Made by a program: the position numbers and the translations under genes | The notes under the pieces: generated by a model | What the model saw: the letters and a program-made list of their open reading frames with translations, nothing else | Told to the model about the DNA's origin: nothing | Databases searched by the model: none | Shown: positions 31,369 to 43,426 of the stretch, piece by piece | Layout: each line of letters starts with the position of its first letter | Position numbering within the stretch: position 1 is the stretch's first letter | DNA from: Aldrovandia affinis | Lineage: Eukaryota > Chordata > Actinopteri > Notacanthiformes > Halosauridae | NCBI GenBank assembly: GCA_029706075.1 | Contig: JAINUG010000049.1 | Coordinates: 868,001 to 932,000 of the forward strand | DNA: 64,000 nucleotides | Direction: 5' to 3'

Positions 31369-34300
31369 TTAATCATAAAAGTCATCAAAGTCTTCCAGGT
31401 CTTCTTCGAGGGGCATGGTCAGGTTAGCTCTGCCTGGTACCTTATCTTCTGAGTCGCTGAGCGAGTCTTGCCACAAGGCTGCGGAACACACACACACACA
31501 CACACATAGCAAACAATTTGGCAGTGCATTAGAGGTTTAGGGACATTTCCTGGAGTGGCTAGAGCCCTGAACTCTGATCACTGGTTCATGTCCTAGGAGT
31601 TATTCTGGGACAAAAGCGCAAATGCTGCTGGGGAGTTATTCCGGAATGCAAGTTGCCCACTGCAGGACAAGTCCGGCTCTGGCCGGGAGCCCTGCCAGGG
31701 AGATGGGGGAGGGTGAGCCGGCAAATGCTGAGAAGTGCAAATGGTTGGCGAGTTCCGTCTCGGAGGAGGCGGATCATTGCCTGCCTCAGAGAATTAACTT
31801 GAACTGTAGTGACGGGCAGTGAGTTTGTGGGGGAGGGCGAATTGAAAGAAATAGAGGGTATAATTGGCTACCCAATTGGGAGAAAAACGGGAAAAAAATC
31901 TGAAACAAAAGGGGAAAAAAAACACTCCAATGAAAATCCAGCTTCATATGAGAGTGCTACAGACTAAATTGCACAACTATAATCATCGTGAGATACACTG
32001 GATAATGACATCTGAGTGAATACCTGAATGAATAATATATGCCAGAATGGGGCCTCCTGGGTGGCTTACAAATACTATTGGGCATGCCAAAATGGGATAA
32101 GAGTAAAAATAGATGTAAAACATTGTTCAACAAATAAATGCTAAAATACTAGTTTAATCTGAATTTCACATTACTCTTATGTGACCTTCTTTTATATCAA
32201 ATTGAACAATTCTATCACTTCAAGTTCCTTGAATACATACATTTAGAGATAACCAACCTTTAGATTTCACCATTATTGCTTGGTCCTTCTCCCTAAAATC
32301 ATAGAAAAGAAAATTTTATTGTTAATTAATGAAGAAAAAGCTTTAGAGAGTTGAATTTTGTTTGTTTGTTGACATTACAGAGTAATTTTGTGTTGATCAG
32401 TGGAAAGAAATCCCAATTGAATAAATTTTTATAGAAGATAAAACGTGAAAAATGTTATACCCACGGTCTGTAAATTGGTACTCCCTTTCGAGTTATGGAT
32501 CTGGTATTCCTACCAGTAGAAATGTATGGATTTGTATCGATACTCAATGTTAGTCTCCAGGAACCCTGACCATGGCCTCTGAGTAGGACAAGACATAGCA
32601 ATGACAATTGCTTGATACTTTCCCCTGTAGCAATAGGTCAGTAAGTGTAAGTGTAACAGCTTGGTGTGATGAAGAGTGGATGCACAGCAGGGTGGACCGC
32701 CATATACTTCAGCTTGAGTAAAGGGGCTTAGGACCCACAACCCTCCGGTGTGGCATCCAGAACCCATAATTCACTGCTACAGTTCACTTGCCTTGTCTCT
32801 TTAGGATGGTGGGAGTGTGTGGTGTTCAGCTCTGTACTGTGAGGGGCTTTCAAACCCAATGGCCTTACTGCACTCTACAACATCTCAACCTAGGAGAGAT
32901 GGACAAAAGATGATTTGTTCTCATTCCTGCTCTCTCCTCCATAGCTTGGCATGACGGTCAGACAGTGATATATTCCATTTAGAAGACGCTGTCATCCAAA
33001 GTGGCTTACGGTAGTGAATGCATACATTTTCAATGCCATGTTCTACCTACTGTCCCCTGGTGTGCAGCAGTGGCCAAATTCACCTACCATGGTCACCTAG
33101 TCCCTCCACGGGAGTTTTATTCTAATGTGATTGACAGCAATGTGACGACCTCTTTGCCTGGAGGTTTCTGTCAATGAGCAGCCTCACTGCCACTGCCACT
33201 AGCTGATTACTTCTTTGCTGAACACCTCGCTAATCTGCGCGAAAGATTGCAATGACTTTTGCCGTTCACTTTAATGTTTAGAATATAAAATATAAAATAT
33301 AGAATTTGGAATGTAGAATATTTAGAATACAGAATTTAGCTTGAACATGTACACATGTTGGGGAGGAGGGGCATTCAGAAGATCCATTGCTCACTTCACA
33401 CTCCACAGTCAACAGTGGAATGGTGCACCCCTTAATAGCTGAATAGACCCCCTACCTCAGTGGACAGGTGGCTCTGTCCTTGGGCTCCTCATCCAGGGCA
33501 GCACGCTCCTCCTCCTCACCATCACAAGCCCTAAAATAACAATACAATATATGAGAGTCAAAGAAAATTACAGCTTTGAGAGCTGTGATAAAGATCATTT
33601 TAGCCTGAAAATGTTTGATTATGTTCTATAGAGGACATAAGAATGTGGGTTAATATTATTATACGTTTTTTAAATAGGTGATGATGGTGTAGTGTGAATG
33701 AAAGCGACTAATGCTGATATAGCATGCTTCATGTTCATTTTCACATTGAACTGCTGCTAATATGTTAGATATTAGCTGTTTAGCCAATCTTTTACTCTTA
33801 ACTCTGAAAGAAGCCCGTTTCCTGACCTTAGCAACAGAGGAGCTTTGGCCACAAGGGGGCACTGTTCCATACTCGCCGATGTTTCGATGGGTCTTTCTTG
33901 GGAGCTAAAAGAGCTTCAATATCCTCCCCATCATCACCTTCATCCTCTTCTTCATCCTCATAATCATCTGCATTCAATTTTTCTATTTTGTCATCATCTG
34001 CTTCATCTTCATATTCCTCCTCTTCCTCAATATCATCCATGCTATCCCCAGCTCCAGGTTTAGAACTCATTCCAAGATCTGCTTTTTTGACCATGTTTTT
34101 CCTGTTATATACAGAGTATACGCTGAAATTCTTTGGATTATTATTAACGTTGCAATTATCATTATTGATACTACAACTTCTATAACTACTATAACTGCCT
34201 ATAACTATTATTTATACTACTACCAATAATAATAATGACAATATAATTTATAGCTGCCATTATCCTGGGTGACTTCCTGAACCTGTTGTTATAGATAAAC

Positions 34301-37300
34301 AAGATGTATTTATTATATTCATATTTATTAAGGATCAATGATTCACATCAGATTTTTTATTTAATTGTTTCTAATAGGGTAGCATTACCTCTGTGCTGTT
34401 GCATAACATTAATTATAACCAAGAGATCGGTCTACATTAAATCATTTTGACAACAGCAGAGGGATCATATCAGATAAAACAATTCAGGTTATAATTAAGA
34501 GATTGGAGATACATTTTAAAATTAAAACCAAATGAGCTCTACATTATAAGTAAATCATGGCGTGAAGTGGACAAAGGCAGAGCCAAGCAAAAACAGGATC
34601 AGCTGCAAATGTGTGATCATCAACTGAAACTGAACAATCGACTGGAACTCTTTTCAATTATGCAAACCAATCAACAACAGGTCCAGAAATGTCACCATTG
34701 GCATATTCTCTACCCCAGCTCACTGGGAACCACTGCAATAAATGCAATATCAAAAAACATGGAGAATTATTTATCACATTTTACTGTCATGTCAAAGATA
34801 AAATATTACACTCGTTTTAAGTATTTAAAATTTAAAATTTAAAATACAGTTCAAGGTAAGGTCAGGCTAATAGTGGGATACACTAGTTTGGGTAAAAGAG
34901 ATGAAAATTAGTTTTTTGCATAGGCATTTAGGCATAGTGCATTCGGTATTCAGCATTCAGACCCCTTCACTTTTTCCGCATTTTGTTATGTTACAGCCTT
35001 ATTCTAGAATGGATTAAATTCATTTTTTTCCTCATCAATCTACACACAATACCCCATAATGACAAAGCAAAAACTGTTTTTTAGAAAGTTTTGCAAATGT
35101 ATTAAAAATAAAAACTGAAATATTACATTTACATAAGTATTCAGACCCTTTGCTATGACACTTGAATTATTGAGCTCACATGCATCCTGTTCCCTTTGAT
35201 CATCCTTGAGATGTCTGTAGAACTTGATTCTAGTCCACCTGTGGCAAATTCAATTGATTGTACATGCTTTAGAAAGGCACACACTTGTCTATATAAGATC
35301 CCACAGTTCACAATGCATGTAAGAGCAAAAAACAAGCCATGAAGTCCTAGGCACTCTCCATAGACCTCCGAGATAGAATTGTGTTGAGGCATAGATCTGA
35401 GGAAGGGTATGAAAACATTGCTGAAGCATTGAAAGTTCCCAGGAGCACAGTGGGCTCCATCATTGTGAAATGGAAGAAGTTTGGAACCACCACGACTCTT
35501 ACTTAGAGCTGGCTGTCTGGCCAAACTCAATAATCGGGCAAGAAGGGCCTTGGTCAGGGAGGTGAGCAAAAACCAATGGCCACTCTAAGAGAAAACCTGT
35601 TTTTGCTTTGTCATTATGGGGTATTGTGTATAGATTGATGAGAAAAAAAAGAATTTCATCCATTTTAGAATAAGGCTGTAACATAACAAAATGTGGAAAA
35701 AGTAAAGTGGTCTGAATATTTTCCGAATGCACTGTATAAACACATCTACACATGGTTCTGTTATTACACCAGAAAAAGGTGTACCTTTTGTCCAGTTGTG
35801 AGGTGATGATTTCATCTTCAGAGTCTGTTGTTCCCTCGCTTTCTTCTTTCCTGTTCTCTGCTGCTACTGTGCCTTCCTCCTCACCCTCCTCTCCTTCATC
35901 ATCATCGTCATCCTCTTCAACTGCATCACACTTCCCTTTCTCATACTCTTCCCCCTCCACTTCCCCTTCTTCCATTTCTCCTTCCTCCAAACTGTCAGAG
36001 CCCTCCCCTTCATCCTCTCCTTTCTCCTCCCGGCTCACATCTTCCTGTACTTCTTCACCCGCTTCTACCTTCTTCTCCCCTTCCTCCTGTCCCTCAGAAC
36101 CATCCTGGTCCAGCTCCCCCACTGTCCCCTCCACCTCACTATACCTGTGCCTTTCAGAGCTTAGAACCTCCTCCCCAACCTCCTCCTCCTCCTCCTCAGC
36201 CTGCTCCTCCTGCTCCAAGACTCCTCCCATTCCCTCGACCTCAGAGTCCTCTGAACATGATGACACTCCTCCCTCGACTGATCCCTCATCCCCGCTCCCC
36301 TCCTCTATTTCTTGAACATCCTCTTCCACATCACTCTCCTCTCTCATTGCCCCTTCCTCTCCTTCTTCCTCCTCCTCCTCCTCTGCCACTGTCGTTTCCA
36401 CCTCCTCATCCCCTTCCTCTCTCTTACCTCCCCCTCCTTTGTCCTCTCCACCCTCCTCCTCCTCACCCATTATATCTCCCTGGCTGCTGTCCTGGGTCTC
36501 CACACCCTCCTCAGTGCCTCGGTTTACCCCTGCTTCTGTTTCCACTCCTGCACCTCTTGGGGCCTTCTCCTGGCTACAACTTTCCTCCTCTCCAGCAGAC
36601 AGTGCTTTGGCTGAAGGCATAATGCTCCTGTGGATTGCTTCTTCAGGGGCTCCACTTGCATCTGTGGCTCTCACCACACCTCTGCTTGCGAGTGAGCTCA
36701 CACTGGACCCAGCTGAAGATCTAAATCCACATTGAGGCATTGCAGTTGGTCACCAAGGATCTAAGTTCAAGTTTAGAGTGTTTGTGAACACTCACAGTAG
36801 ACCTAAGAGCTCTCATACACTTGGTTGCAATTATGGTTCCATTTCTTTGCCACGGAGTGAGTACACTGAGTGCGGTTGATTTAACATCTGATTAATAACA
36901 CTCAGAGTAAGTAATTAAGACCTTATGTGAAACAAAACTAGACATCTCTGTGGCCCTCAAAGACTGAGCTTAGCCAATGTTGGGCTGAAGTTTCCTTCTT
37001 TGCTGCTTAGAATTAATAAAACTACTAAAACCATTTTGGCATGGATTTGCTCCTTTTTAAGAGACTCACTTCTGTGAAGTTCCTTCCTCTCTGTCCATCC
37101 CATTTTGCCGTATCCCTCCTTTTCTCTCCCTCTTCCAACTTCGCTCCCCAGCAGTACCCCCTCGAGGTGTCTCACTGCAGATGGAGCTACTCTCACTGCT
37201 GTCATCATGCACACTGGACAGACGGACTGCACGGATACACAGACAAGCTCAACACCACTCTGCTCTGCTCTTGAAAGTAACCTCAGGCTAATCAATGTAA

Positions 37301-40300
37301 TGCAGACCTAAAGCCGCTCTACGCTCAGGGGCTTTTTCCCTGGTTAAATAAAGGTTAAATAAAAATAAAATACATTTAAAAGCCGCTCTACAATACTTCA
37401 GTAATAACAACAACAGTGGAAGGGCATTGAGGAGTTGCCGCTCACCTGGTTTGATGTCCAGCTCATTGGACTGATCACTGGCCCTCTGTTGCCTTTTATG
37501 TCTCTGCTGACCCCGACCTCTGTCCTTGGGGGACTCTGGCCTCTCACTGCCCTCCCTGTCTCCTCTCTTAACGGGCGAGTCTCCCTTAATGCTTGGCTCA
37601 GGGGCCACTGCCATGCCCCAATCCCTAGAATCCATAGTGGGGAGCCCAGGCCAGGGACCCTGGGAGTAGGGGGCTGCAGTCTGGGAGGAAATCCACCATA
37701 CATGCCTGGCCAGCTAGGTGGGCAACCCATTATGGGGCCTCTATGGGGCTGCCCCTGGGGGAGGAGCCGGTGGGGGTCAAATGGTTGGCTGACATGGGGA
37801 TGTAGGTTGTGCAGGAAAGGACATCCAGCTCTGTTGGGGTCCTGGAACCCCCTTAGATCAGCAGGGGAATGGAGATCCCTGATATTATCGTCTTGTGGAA
37901 CATTTGACTTAGAATGTATCCCTGTCAGCCAGGAGGGGTGAGTTGAGGGGTTCCAAGGGCTGTGAGAGTAGTTTTGTGCGTAGTCTTCTTTTGCCACCCT
38001 AGTGTCTTTCATCAAGTGAAGGTGAGCTGGCAGATTAAGAGATCGCAAATGTTAGGGGAGGGCTGTGCCATTCGTGTCAAGCTGAAGGATGCTTGTGATT
38101 TCACCACTTACTGTCTCCATTCTCAGGTGGGGTGGGGAGGGATGGGCCAGGGGGAGTAAGGGCTCCTTTGGCAGTCCTGCTGTAAGCTGCCCTCCCGTTC
38201 CCCTCCTCCATCTTTCCCGGGGCCTCTTTCGAGGGCAGCTCCACCTGCTGGTGAGAGACAGCCTGGGGCCAATATGGAACAGTATGATACAGTCCTGCAA
38301 CAGCACTGCAAGTCCTAAAGGAATATTTCTGGTCATAGCCAAATTACCTGCTGTTGGCAGGATCAGGGGTAAGATCACAGGGAGGGGAGGGCTAATCAAC
38401 AGGAATCGCAGGGTAATTTACTTACCTGTAAAATTAATTAAGTATAAAACTTCAGACAAATAATGGCCGTTAGTTTTACTTCTTCCTCTCTTAGTTCAGG
38501 GTAAGCTACATCTAACTGCCAAAATAAAGGAACCACTTAAGAAAATGAGGGATACAAAGTATATTGAAAGCGGGTGCTTCCACACAGGTGTGGTCCAATC
38601 TGGTGCATCCAACCAAACACTTTCTAGGTTTAAATTTCTAATACTTTAACATACAACAAATTCCATAGTCACACTGGATGTGCACGTTCAGTGATAATAG
38701 TGAGCTAAAGCACTGTCAATCTTCCAGAGAGCCTCCATGGATTCCTTTCATCTGAGCTGTTATACCCCAGCAGTATTAATGGATCGCATGTAAGAGTGTA
38801 AGCCATGTATGTGAGAAATTTCTGATAAGACTAATCACACCTTGTCTTTGGGGGGTGAAATTCGCACCTCCTTGTGCTGAGCTGCAATCTTCTTCTCTTC
38901 AAGCTTCTGCTGCCAATGAGGGAAGTGATGCTCCAGCTTTCTCTCATATTCCACCTGTGAGAGGAGTGGGCAGAAAAGAGAAGATGGGTTGGGCCTGTCG
39001 CAACTGCTGAAACTGACACTGCTGGAGACATAACCATCAAAGTTAGTGACCAGGGCCAGTATGTATCAAATATCTTAAGAGTTACACTTATGACACCTCC
39101 TAAGAGCTTACTTTGAAGTGAAATCACTCTTCGTTTAAAGTGGTCGGTAAAACATAGTTACCAAGTAGCTCACACTTCCTCTTAGGGAAATATTCTCAAG
39201 AGTGTCTCATAAGTGTGTTTTTACGACAATCACGTGTGCCGAAATGAAAAGATTAAGATGAGGCCATCAATTGCTGAAATTGCCAAGTGGAATAACCAAT
39301 CTGCTTTTGTAAAATCTGTATTCTTTGATGGTCAACACAAGTTTCAACACAAGTTAAACAGACCCTCATAATAAAAGATGCCTTGTTGGCTAATGTTAGG
39401 CTAAGCAAAATGGATTTAAAAAGAAAACTGAATTGGACTGAGGTAGGAGGTAGACTTGAAAAAGAAAATAATTAAGTGAAAATTTAGCCCCACACAACAC
39501 GACACAAGTCAAAAAATAGGCATGGAGGCAGATTGCAGACAACAAATGCAGGCTTCGCCATTCAGAGCTTGGAGGAAAGCAAAAAAAAAACGGTACAATG
39601 TTCTATCCAAAGCATGTCAGCAAAATCTCAGCTTTCAAGAAGACAAGATCTGGCACTGGTTTGTAGTCTTATTTATTTATTTATGAGACATTTGTTTCAT
39701 ATTTTCATGAACAACAACAGTTATTAAAATGATTTTGACTATTGAGCTACAATGCTTTTATTGTAGTTATACCTTATATTCAGGTGGAGGTACTAAACCT
39801 AAACCTTTAAGCGCAGTGTTAAAATAACTTGCATCTCTGCCATAACTGCGCTACTTCTCAAAGTGGCGATATGACATCCCACACAAGATCAGTGACAAAG
39901 ATGATTCCTTGACAATCTAAGCAATAATGTTTGATTAACTATGCATCATCACAAGGTGTGCACACGTCTCCGTCTTCGCAACTGTGCCATCTTGCCTACT
40001 CCTAGCCGAGTTAAGAGAGCTCCCAAGGTCTCTTAAATACCTGTCAGTTTAAAAGTACTTTTAAGTCCAGAGAATTTTAATAAATCACTTTTATTCTTAC
40101 ATTTTGTGTAGTAGTAAAAGTCACCAATTCTTACACTTAAGTTACACTTTTTTTACTTTGAGTAGCTTGATACATACGGCCCCAGATCACCAGTCAGGTC
40201 CATACTATGGTTCAGCCTTATCTTCCAATTCACTCACTCTTTACTTTTGGTCATAGCCTACATTTTACCTCCACAATATTACATTATGCTGAAGAATTCA

Positions 40301-41765
40301 TGTTCTGATGAAAACCAAACTGCTGTGATCTTTTTTAATTCTTTTACCCCTTTTTTTTGGAATGCCCAACCGCGTTCTAAGCCGTGCTCGCTGCAACAAG
40401 CACTCCTCCAAAACATGTGATGTCAGTGGCCGCTTCTCTTCACAATGCAGTCTACACGTTAAGCCTGCAAAGACATGAGGTTGAGGGAGACACTTCATGC
40501 ACAGCTTTATACCGGCAAACTGTGGGCCCTCGATTGATCAGCAGGGGGTGCTGGTGCGTAACGAGATGCAGACAAAATGGCCAATTGAATCCCTCCCTCT
40601 CTGGAAGACGCTGCCGTCAAATATGCATTGCCCTGCGGGGCTGCAGACCACAGTCGGGACTGGCGCGGTTCGGATCTGATACCAGACCATGGGGCTCATC
40701 CACACACTAGAACAGTGCCTTAACAGGATGAGCCACCCAGCAGTCCCAAACCACTGTGGTCTTTGATTGAATCGTTCGGTAAGTTATGACATTGTTATGT
40801 TTATGCTGATTCAAACATGAAAAGGAGAGTACACCCCTTCCCCTCACTCGAATGGTAGCCATGGCAGCAGTGCGAGCAGCCAGGTCACTGAGGGTGTCCT
40901 GGGCCCTCTGGAAGTCCTGCAGCAGCTGCCAGTTTCGCACTTGGGCCCTGCACTCCCGCTCTGTTACCTCCTGCCACTGTGACTGCAGCTGCAAAGCCCT
41001 GCTCCTGTGAACAGACGAGACATAGAAAAAATACACATTCTGTCAGTACCTTAATTTGCATTCTTTAGTCTAACTCCACAGTTTTATAACAATAACAACT
41101 TTTATTCATTTCCCCAATAATTTTAGATATGACACTATTGAGCTCAAGGGCGTATGTTTCATTTCAACATTGGGGGGAGGGAGACACCATTGCCACCCCC
41201 AACGTTCAGAGCTAAGTTATCTTGCGTGGATACATCAGTTTGCATCTAGCACTAGCAAAACAGCTTCCCAGTTAGTTTGCAAGATAGCTTGCTAAATATC
41301 CAGCAAAGCTTGTATTCATTTTGTTATACAGTGGGTATAAAAAGTATTCACCCCCTTTGGCATTTTTCACATTTTATTTTCTTACTTTATGGAATCAATA
41401 TGGATTTAATTGGTATTTATTTCCACGGATTAACACAAAATACTTTAATAATTCACCCACCTTGACTTGGTAGAATACTTGGTAGAATCACCTTTAGCTG
41501 CAATTACAGCTGTGAGTATATTTGGATAAGTCTCTACCAGCTTTCCACATCTGGATGCTGCAATTTTCGCCCATTCTTTTATACAAAATTGCTCAAGCTC
41601 CATCAGGTTGGATAGGGACTGTTGATGAACAGGAATTCCACAGATTCTCAATGGGATTGAGGTCTGGGTTTTGTGTGAGGGTGTCAATGGTGTGTGTGTG
41701 TCTAAGAACCACATATGTGTGTGAATGTTCCAACGGTGTGTGTGCAAACGGAAAATATGTATACT

Positions 41766-41806
<41 letters not shown>

Positions 41807-43426
41807 AATTGTTTTATATATATGCTTGTTTTGAGTAAAGTCATTCTAAATATGAAGGTGTTTTATATTTGTGCTCAAGCCAACACATAGGAATCATTTT
41901 TAAAAATGTCCCAGATGGTGCCTCATAGTAGCCCATTGGCAAAAATGCTACAATCTGTGATTAACCAATTATTTACTGGCTAATCAATGGCTCTGGGATA
42001 ACCAAGCTTGTAGCGCTCTCTTGTGGTGAATTTAATGAATTTGTATTAAGTGAAAAGAGGTGTTCATAAACCATATACAGTATACTAATAAAACATACAG
42101 AGCTGGTAATACTTATGTTGAAATCCAATGCAGATATTAGTGTGGCTTGCAAAACAAGACCACCTAATGACATGATAGAAAGTAATCTGCAATCATGGCT
42201 TCCATTCCAGCTCTGCTCCACAAAGACTTATCCCCTTTCCTCTCTCCTACCATAGGGATTACTGTTCCCATGCATGAGAAGCAGCATATTCTCACAGCAT
42301 ATTTGTGAAAACAGCACTGCTGTGGAGAGCAGAATAACACTAATATGAAATGAATGGAGAACCTTGTAGAGTTCATGGGTTATTCTACAAGACATATAAC
42401 TCTTTTTGTCCTACACAAGCATCCACTTGAAAGCATTTTTTAATTGAAAATTGTTTGACATTTAACTGAGAAGTTGCTCCACTGGCACAGTGTGATTTTG
42501 TCATAATGTCATAAGGATACATTTGTGACAATCAAGGACCAAAGTGGCTCACTCCTGATCTATGTCATTTGTTTGTCATCTGTTCATCCACTTATTAATT
42601 AATTTGTTAAACCATCCAACCACACATCTATCCATTCATTCATTACATTAGGTGTCACCCATCTGTACACCCACCCATACATACATTTATGAATTAATTC
42701 ATTCATTAAGGGCTTCATTCATGTTTCCTTGCATTTATTCTTTGAACGTATAAATTGAGGTGTATCATGCTCACAGTTGTAGTACAGTTGACTGTTTCTA
42801 TTCATGGAAAAATCTTGACCATTAATCCAGGGAATTAGCTGTGAATGTCATGTAGAAATCCTGTACAGATGACCAGTAAAACCACCTCTATTTGGACTGC
42901 ACAAGAATCCAAAGCATGAATCGTGGTTGTAATGTGCTTGCGTAAAAAGGCTCCAAATCGGCAAAGCTTGTATTCGTTTTGTTATGTAGTGGGTATAAAA
43001 GGTATTCACCCCCTTTGGCAGTTTTCACATTTTATTTTCTTACTTTATGGAATCAATATGGATTAAATTGGTATTTCTTTCCACGGATTAACACAAAATA
43101 CTCTAATAATGTCAAATAAAAACATCTCTAACGCTTTTTCTTAATTAATTACAAATAAAAAACAGACAATAATTTATTCTATAAGTATTCACCCACCTTG
43201 ATTTAGTAGAATACTTGGTAGAAGTATTGCTACATGCTGTTCGCTTGCTACATATGTAGCATTTTGCGGCAGTTATTGGGACAGTTGCAGAAAGATTAGA
43301 AAGTAACACAGGGGATGTGATCCTCGGGACTTACCTGTGCTGCAGACCCAGGTACCCTCGTTTTTTTGCGGGTGCACGGGCGTCTTCTATTCCCCCAGGA
43401 CGTCCTCCGTCCCACCAGGACGCCAT
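31369..43426 (-). CDS. kiz: Kizuna (KIZ)-like centrosomal protein, eleven exons, three unresolved joins
   Basis: KIZ stabilises pericentriolar material at mitotic spindle poles and is a PLK1 substrate. Exons on the minus strand: 43335-43426 (ATG, ends YLGLQHR), 40848-41004 (coiled coil, QWQEVTERECRAQVRNW), 38868-38954 (VEYERKLEHHF), 38112-38305 (GLYHTVPYWPQ), 37446-38026 (Pro-rich), 37070-37174, 35785-36720 (Glu-rich), 33873-34101 (acidic), 33456-33530, 32258-32292 and 31369-31478. The identification rests on the last two exons, which join to KDQAIMVKSKALWQDSLSDS and end DFDDFYD; human KIZ, as I recall it, has INLKSNALWDES and ends DSDDFYD. The coiled coil aligns with the KIZ N-terminus. Joins 3/4, 5/6 and 8/9 have incompatible phases, so small exons are missing from my model or the gene is damaged. 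It is divergent from zdhhc24 by 1.7 kb. Confidence 0.7.
31480..31507 (+). repeat. (AC)n at the last kiz-like acceptor
   Basis: About ten AC units lie immediately upstream (minus strand) of the terminal exon acceptor, forming a GT repeat in place of a normal polypyrimidine tract. Confidence 0.85.
31600..31915 (+). repeat. SINE-like repeat, family A, copy 2
   Basis: Colinear with 5190-5535: gaatgcaagttgcccactgc, gtccggctctggccgggagc, gcggatcattgcctg, gaaagaaatagagggtataa, aattgggagaaaaacgg, with an A-rich end. It lies antisense in a kiz-like intron. Confidence 0.75.
32970..33045 (-). repeat. Truncated SINE tail
   Basis: ccatttagaagacgctgtca and ggcttacggtagtgaatgca match the 3' half of the 30052-30205 SINE on the minus strand. 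Confidence 0.65.
34937..35737. mobile_element. Tc1/mariner remnant splitting a kiz-like intron
   Basis: The left end has gtgcattcggtattcagcat and the right end, reverse-complemented, agtgcattcggaaaatattc. Inside both ends come ttccgcattttgttatgtta (left) and ttccacattttgttatgtta (right), then an ataccccataatgacaaagc block on each side. The 800-bp length is about half an autonomous Tc1. Traces of a transposase (ggaagaagtttggaaccacc) remain but no frame does. Confidence 0.8.
35785..36720 (-). other. Glu-rich exon of the kiz-like gene
   Basis: This 936-nt exon enters in phase 2 after ggatttag and leaves in phase 2 at aaaag|GTACAC. About 312 residues are dominated by Glu, Gly, Ser and Asp, with several poly-Glu runs, giving a long pyrimidine-rich plus strand. 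The next exon (33873-34101) continues the acidic run (DDIEEEEEYEDEADDDK). Human KIZ, as I remember it, lacks so long an acidic block. Confidence 0.7.
37185..37378 (+). repeat. LINE (L2/CR1-type) 3' tail
   Basis: ggctttttccctggttaaat followed by aaaggttaaataaaaataaaa is the familiar fish L2-like terminus. The upstream part (aacctcaggctaatcaatgt) has no readable frame. Confidence 0.6.
38507..38760. repeat. DNA-transposon end fragment
   Basis: taactgccaaaataaaggaa at 38514 is the terminus of a Tc1-like family common in fish. No matching opposite end is present. Confidence 0.4.
39053..40183. mobile_element. PIF/Harbinger-like remnant in a kiz-like intron
   Basis: The left end reads gggccagtatgtatcaaata and the right end, reverse-complemented, gggccgtatgtatcaagcta, an inverted repeat of the Harbinger type. 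A plus-strand trace at 39410-39660 has LKRKLNWTEV, a bit like the Myb/SANT protein of Harbinger, later AFRAWRKAK-like in shifted frames. Stops and shifts break it. The target duplication is not clear. Confidence 0.55.
40335..40748 (-). repeat. tRNA-derived SINE, about 410 bp
   Basis: On the minus strand it starts ctgctgggtggctcatcctg, passes ggtctggtatcagatccg and ends in gttgggcattcc plus an A-rich run (T-rich on the plus strand at 40327-40360). It lies 100 bp from exon 2 of the kiz-like gene. Confidence 0.65.
41303..41680 (+). mobile_element. Tc1-like remnant, copy 1
   Basis: Starts gcaaagcttgtattcatttt and continues gggtataaaaagtattcacc, ggcatttttcacattttatt, then a transposase-derived end (tttccacatctggatgctgc). 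It is the partner of 42961-43225 but lacks about 85 bp in the middle and extends further to the right. Confidence 0.7.
41769..41805 (+). repeat. (GT)n microsatellite
   Basis: About 18 GT units. Confidence 0.95.
42961..43225 (+). mobile_element. Tc1-like remnant, copy 2
   Basis: Starts gcaaagcttgtattcgtttt and continues gggtataaaaggtattcacc. It keeps the internal aataaaaaacagacaataat block that copy 1 lost and stops at gtagaatacttggtagaa. It ends about 110 bp before the first exon of the kiz-like gene (read on the minus strand). Confidence 0.7.

Noticed and set aside
35153-35569. 138-residue minus-strand frame
   Set aside because: It lies inside the deleted Tc1 remnant and reads across its degraded sequence on the wrong strand.
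35752-36622. Long plus-strand open frames rich in Ser/Pro/Leu
   Set aside because: They are antisense shadows of the Glu-rich kiz-like exon, whose phases at both ends fit neighbouring minus-strand exons.
41445-41747. 100-residue minus-strand frame with weak Tc1 flavour
   Set aside because: It is part of a decayed Tc1-like fragment plus microsatellite-adjacent DNA, not a gene.
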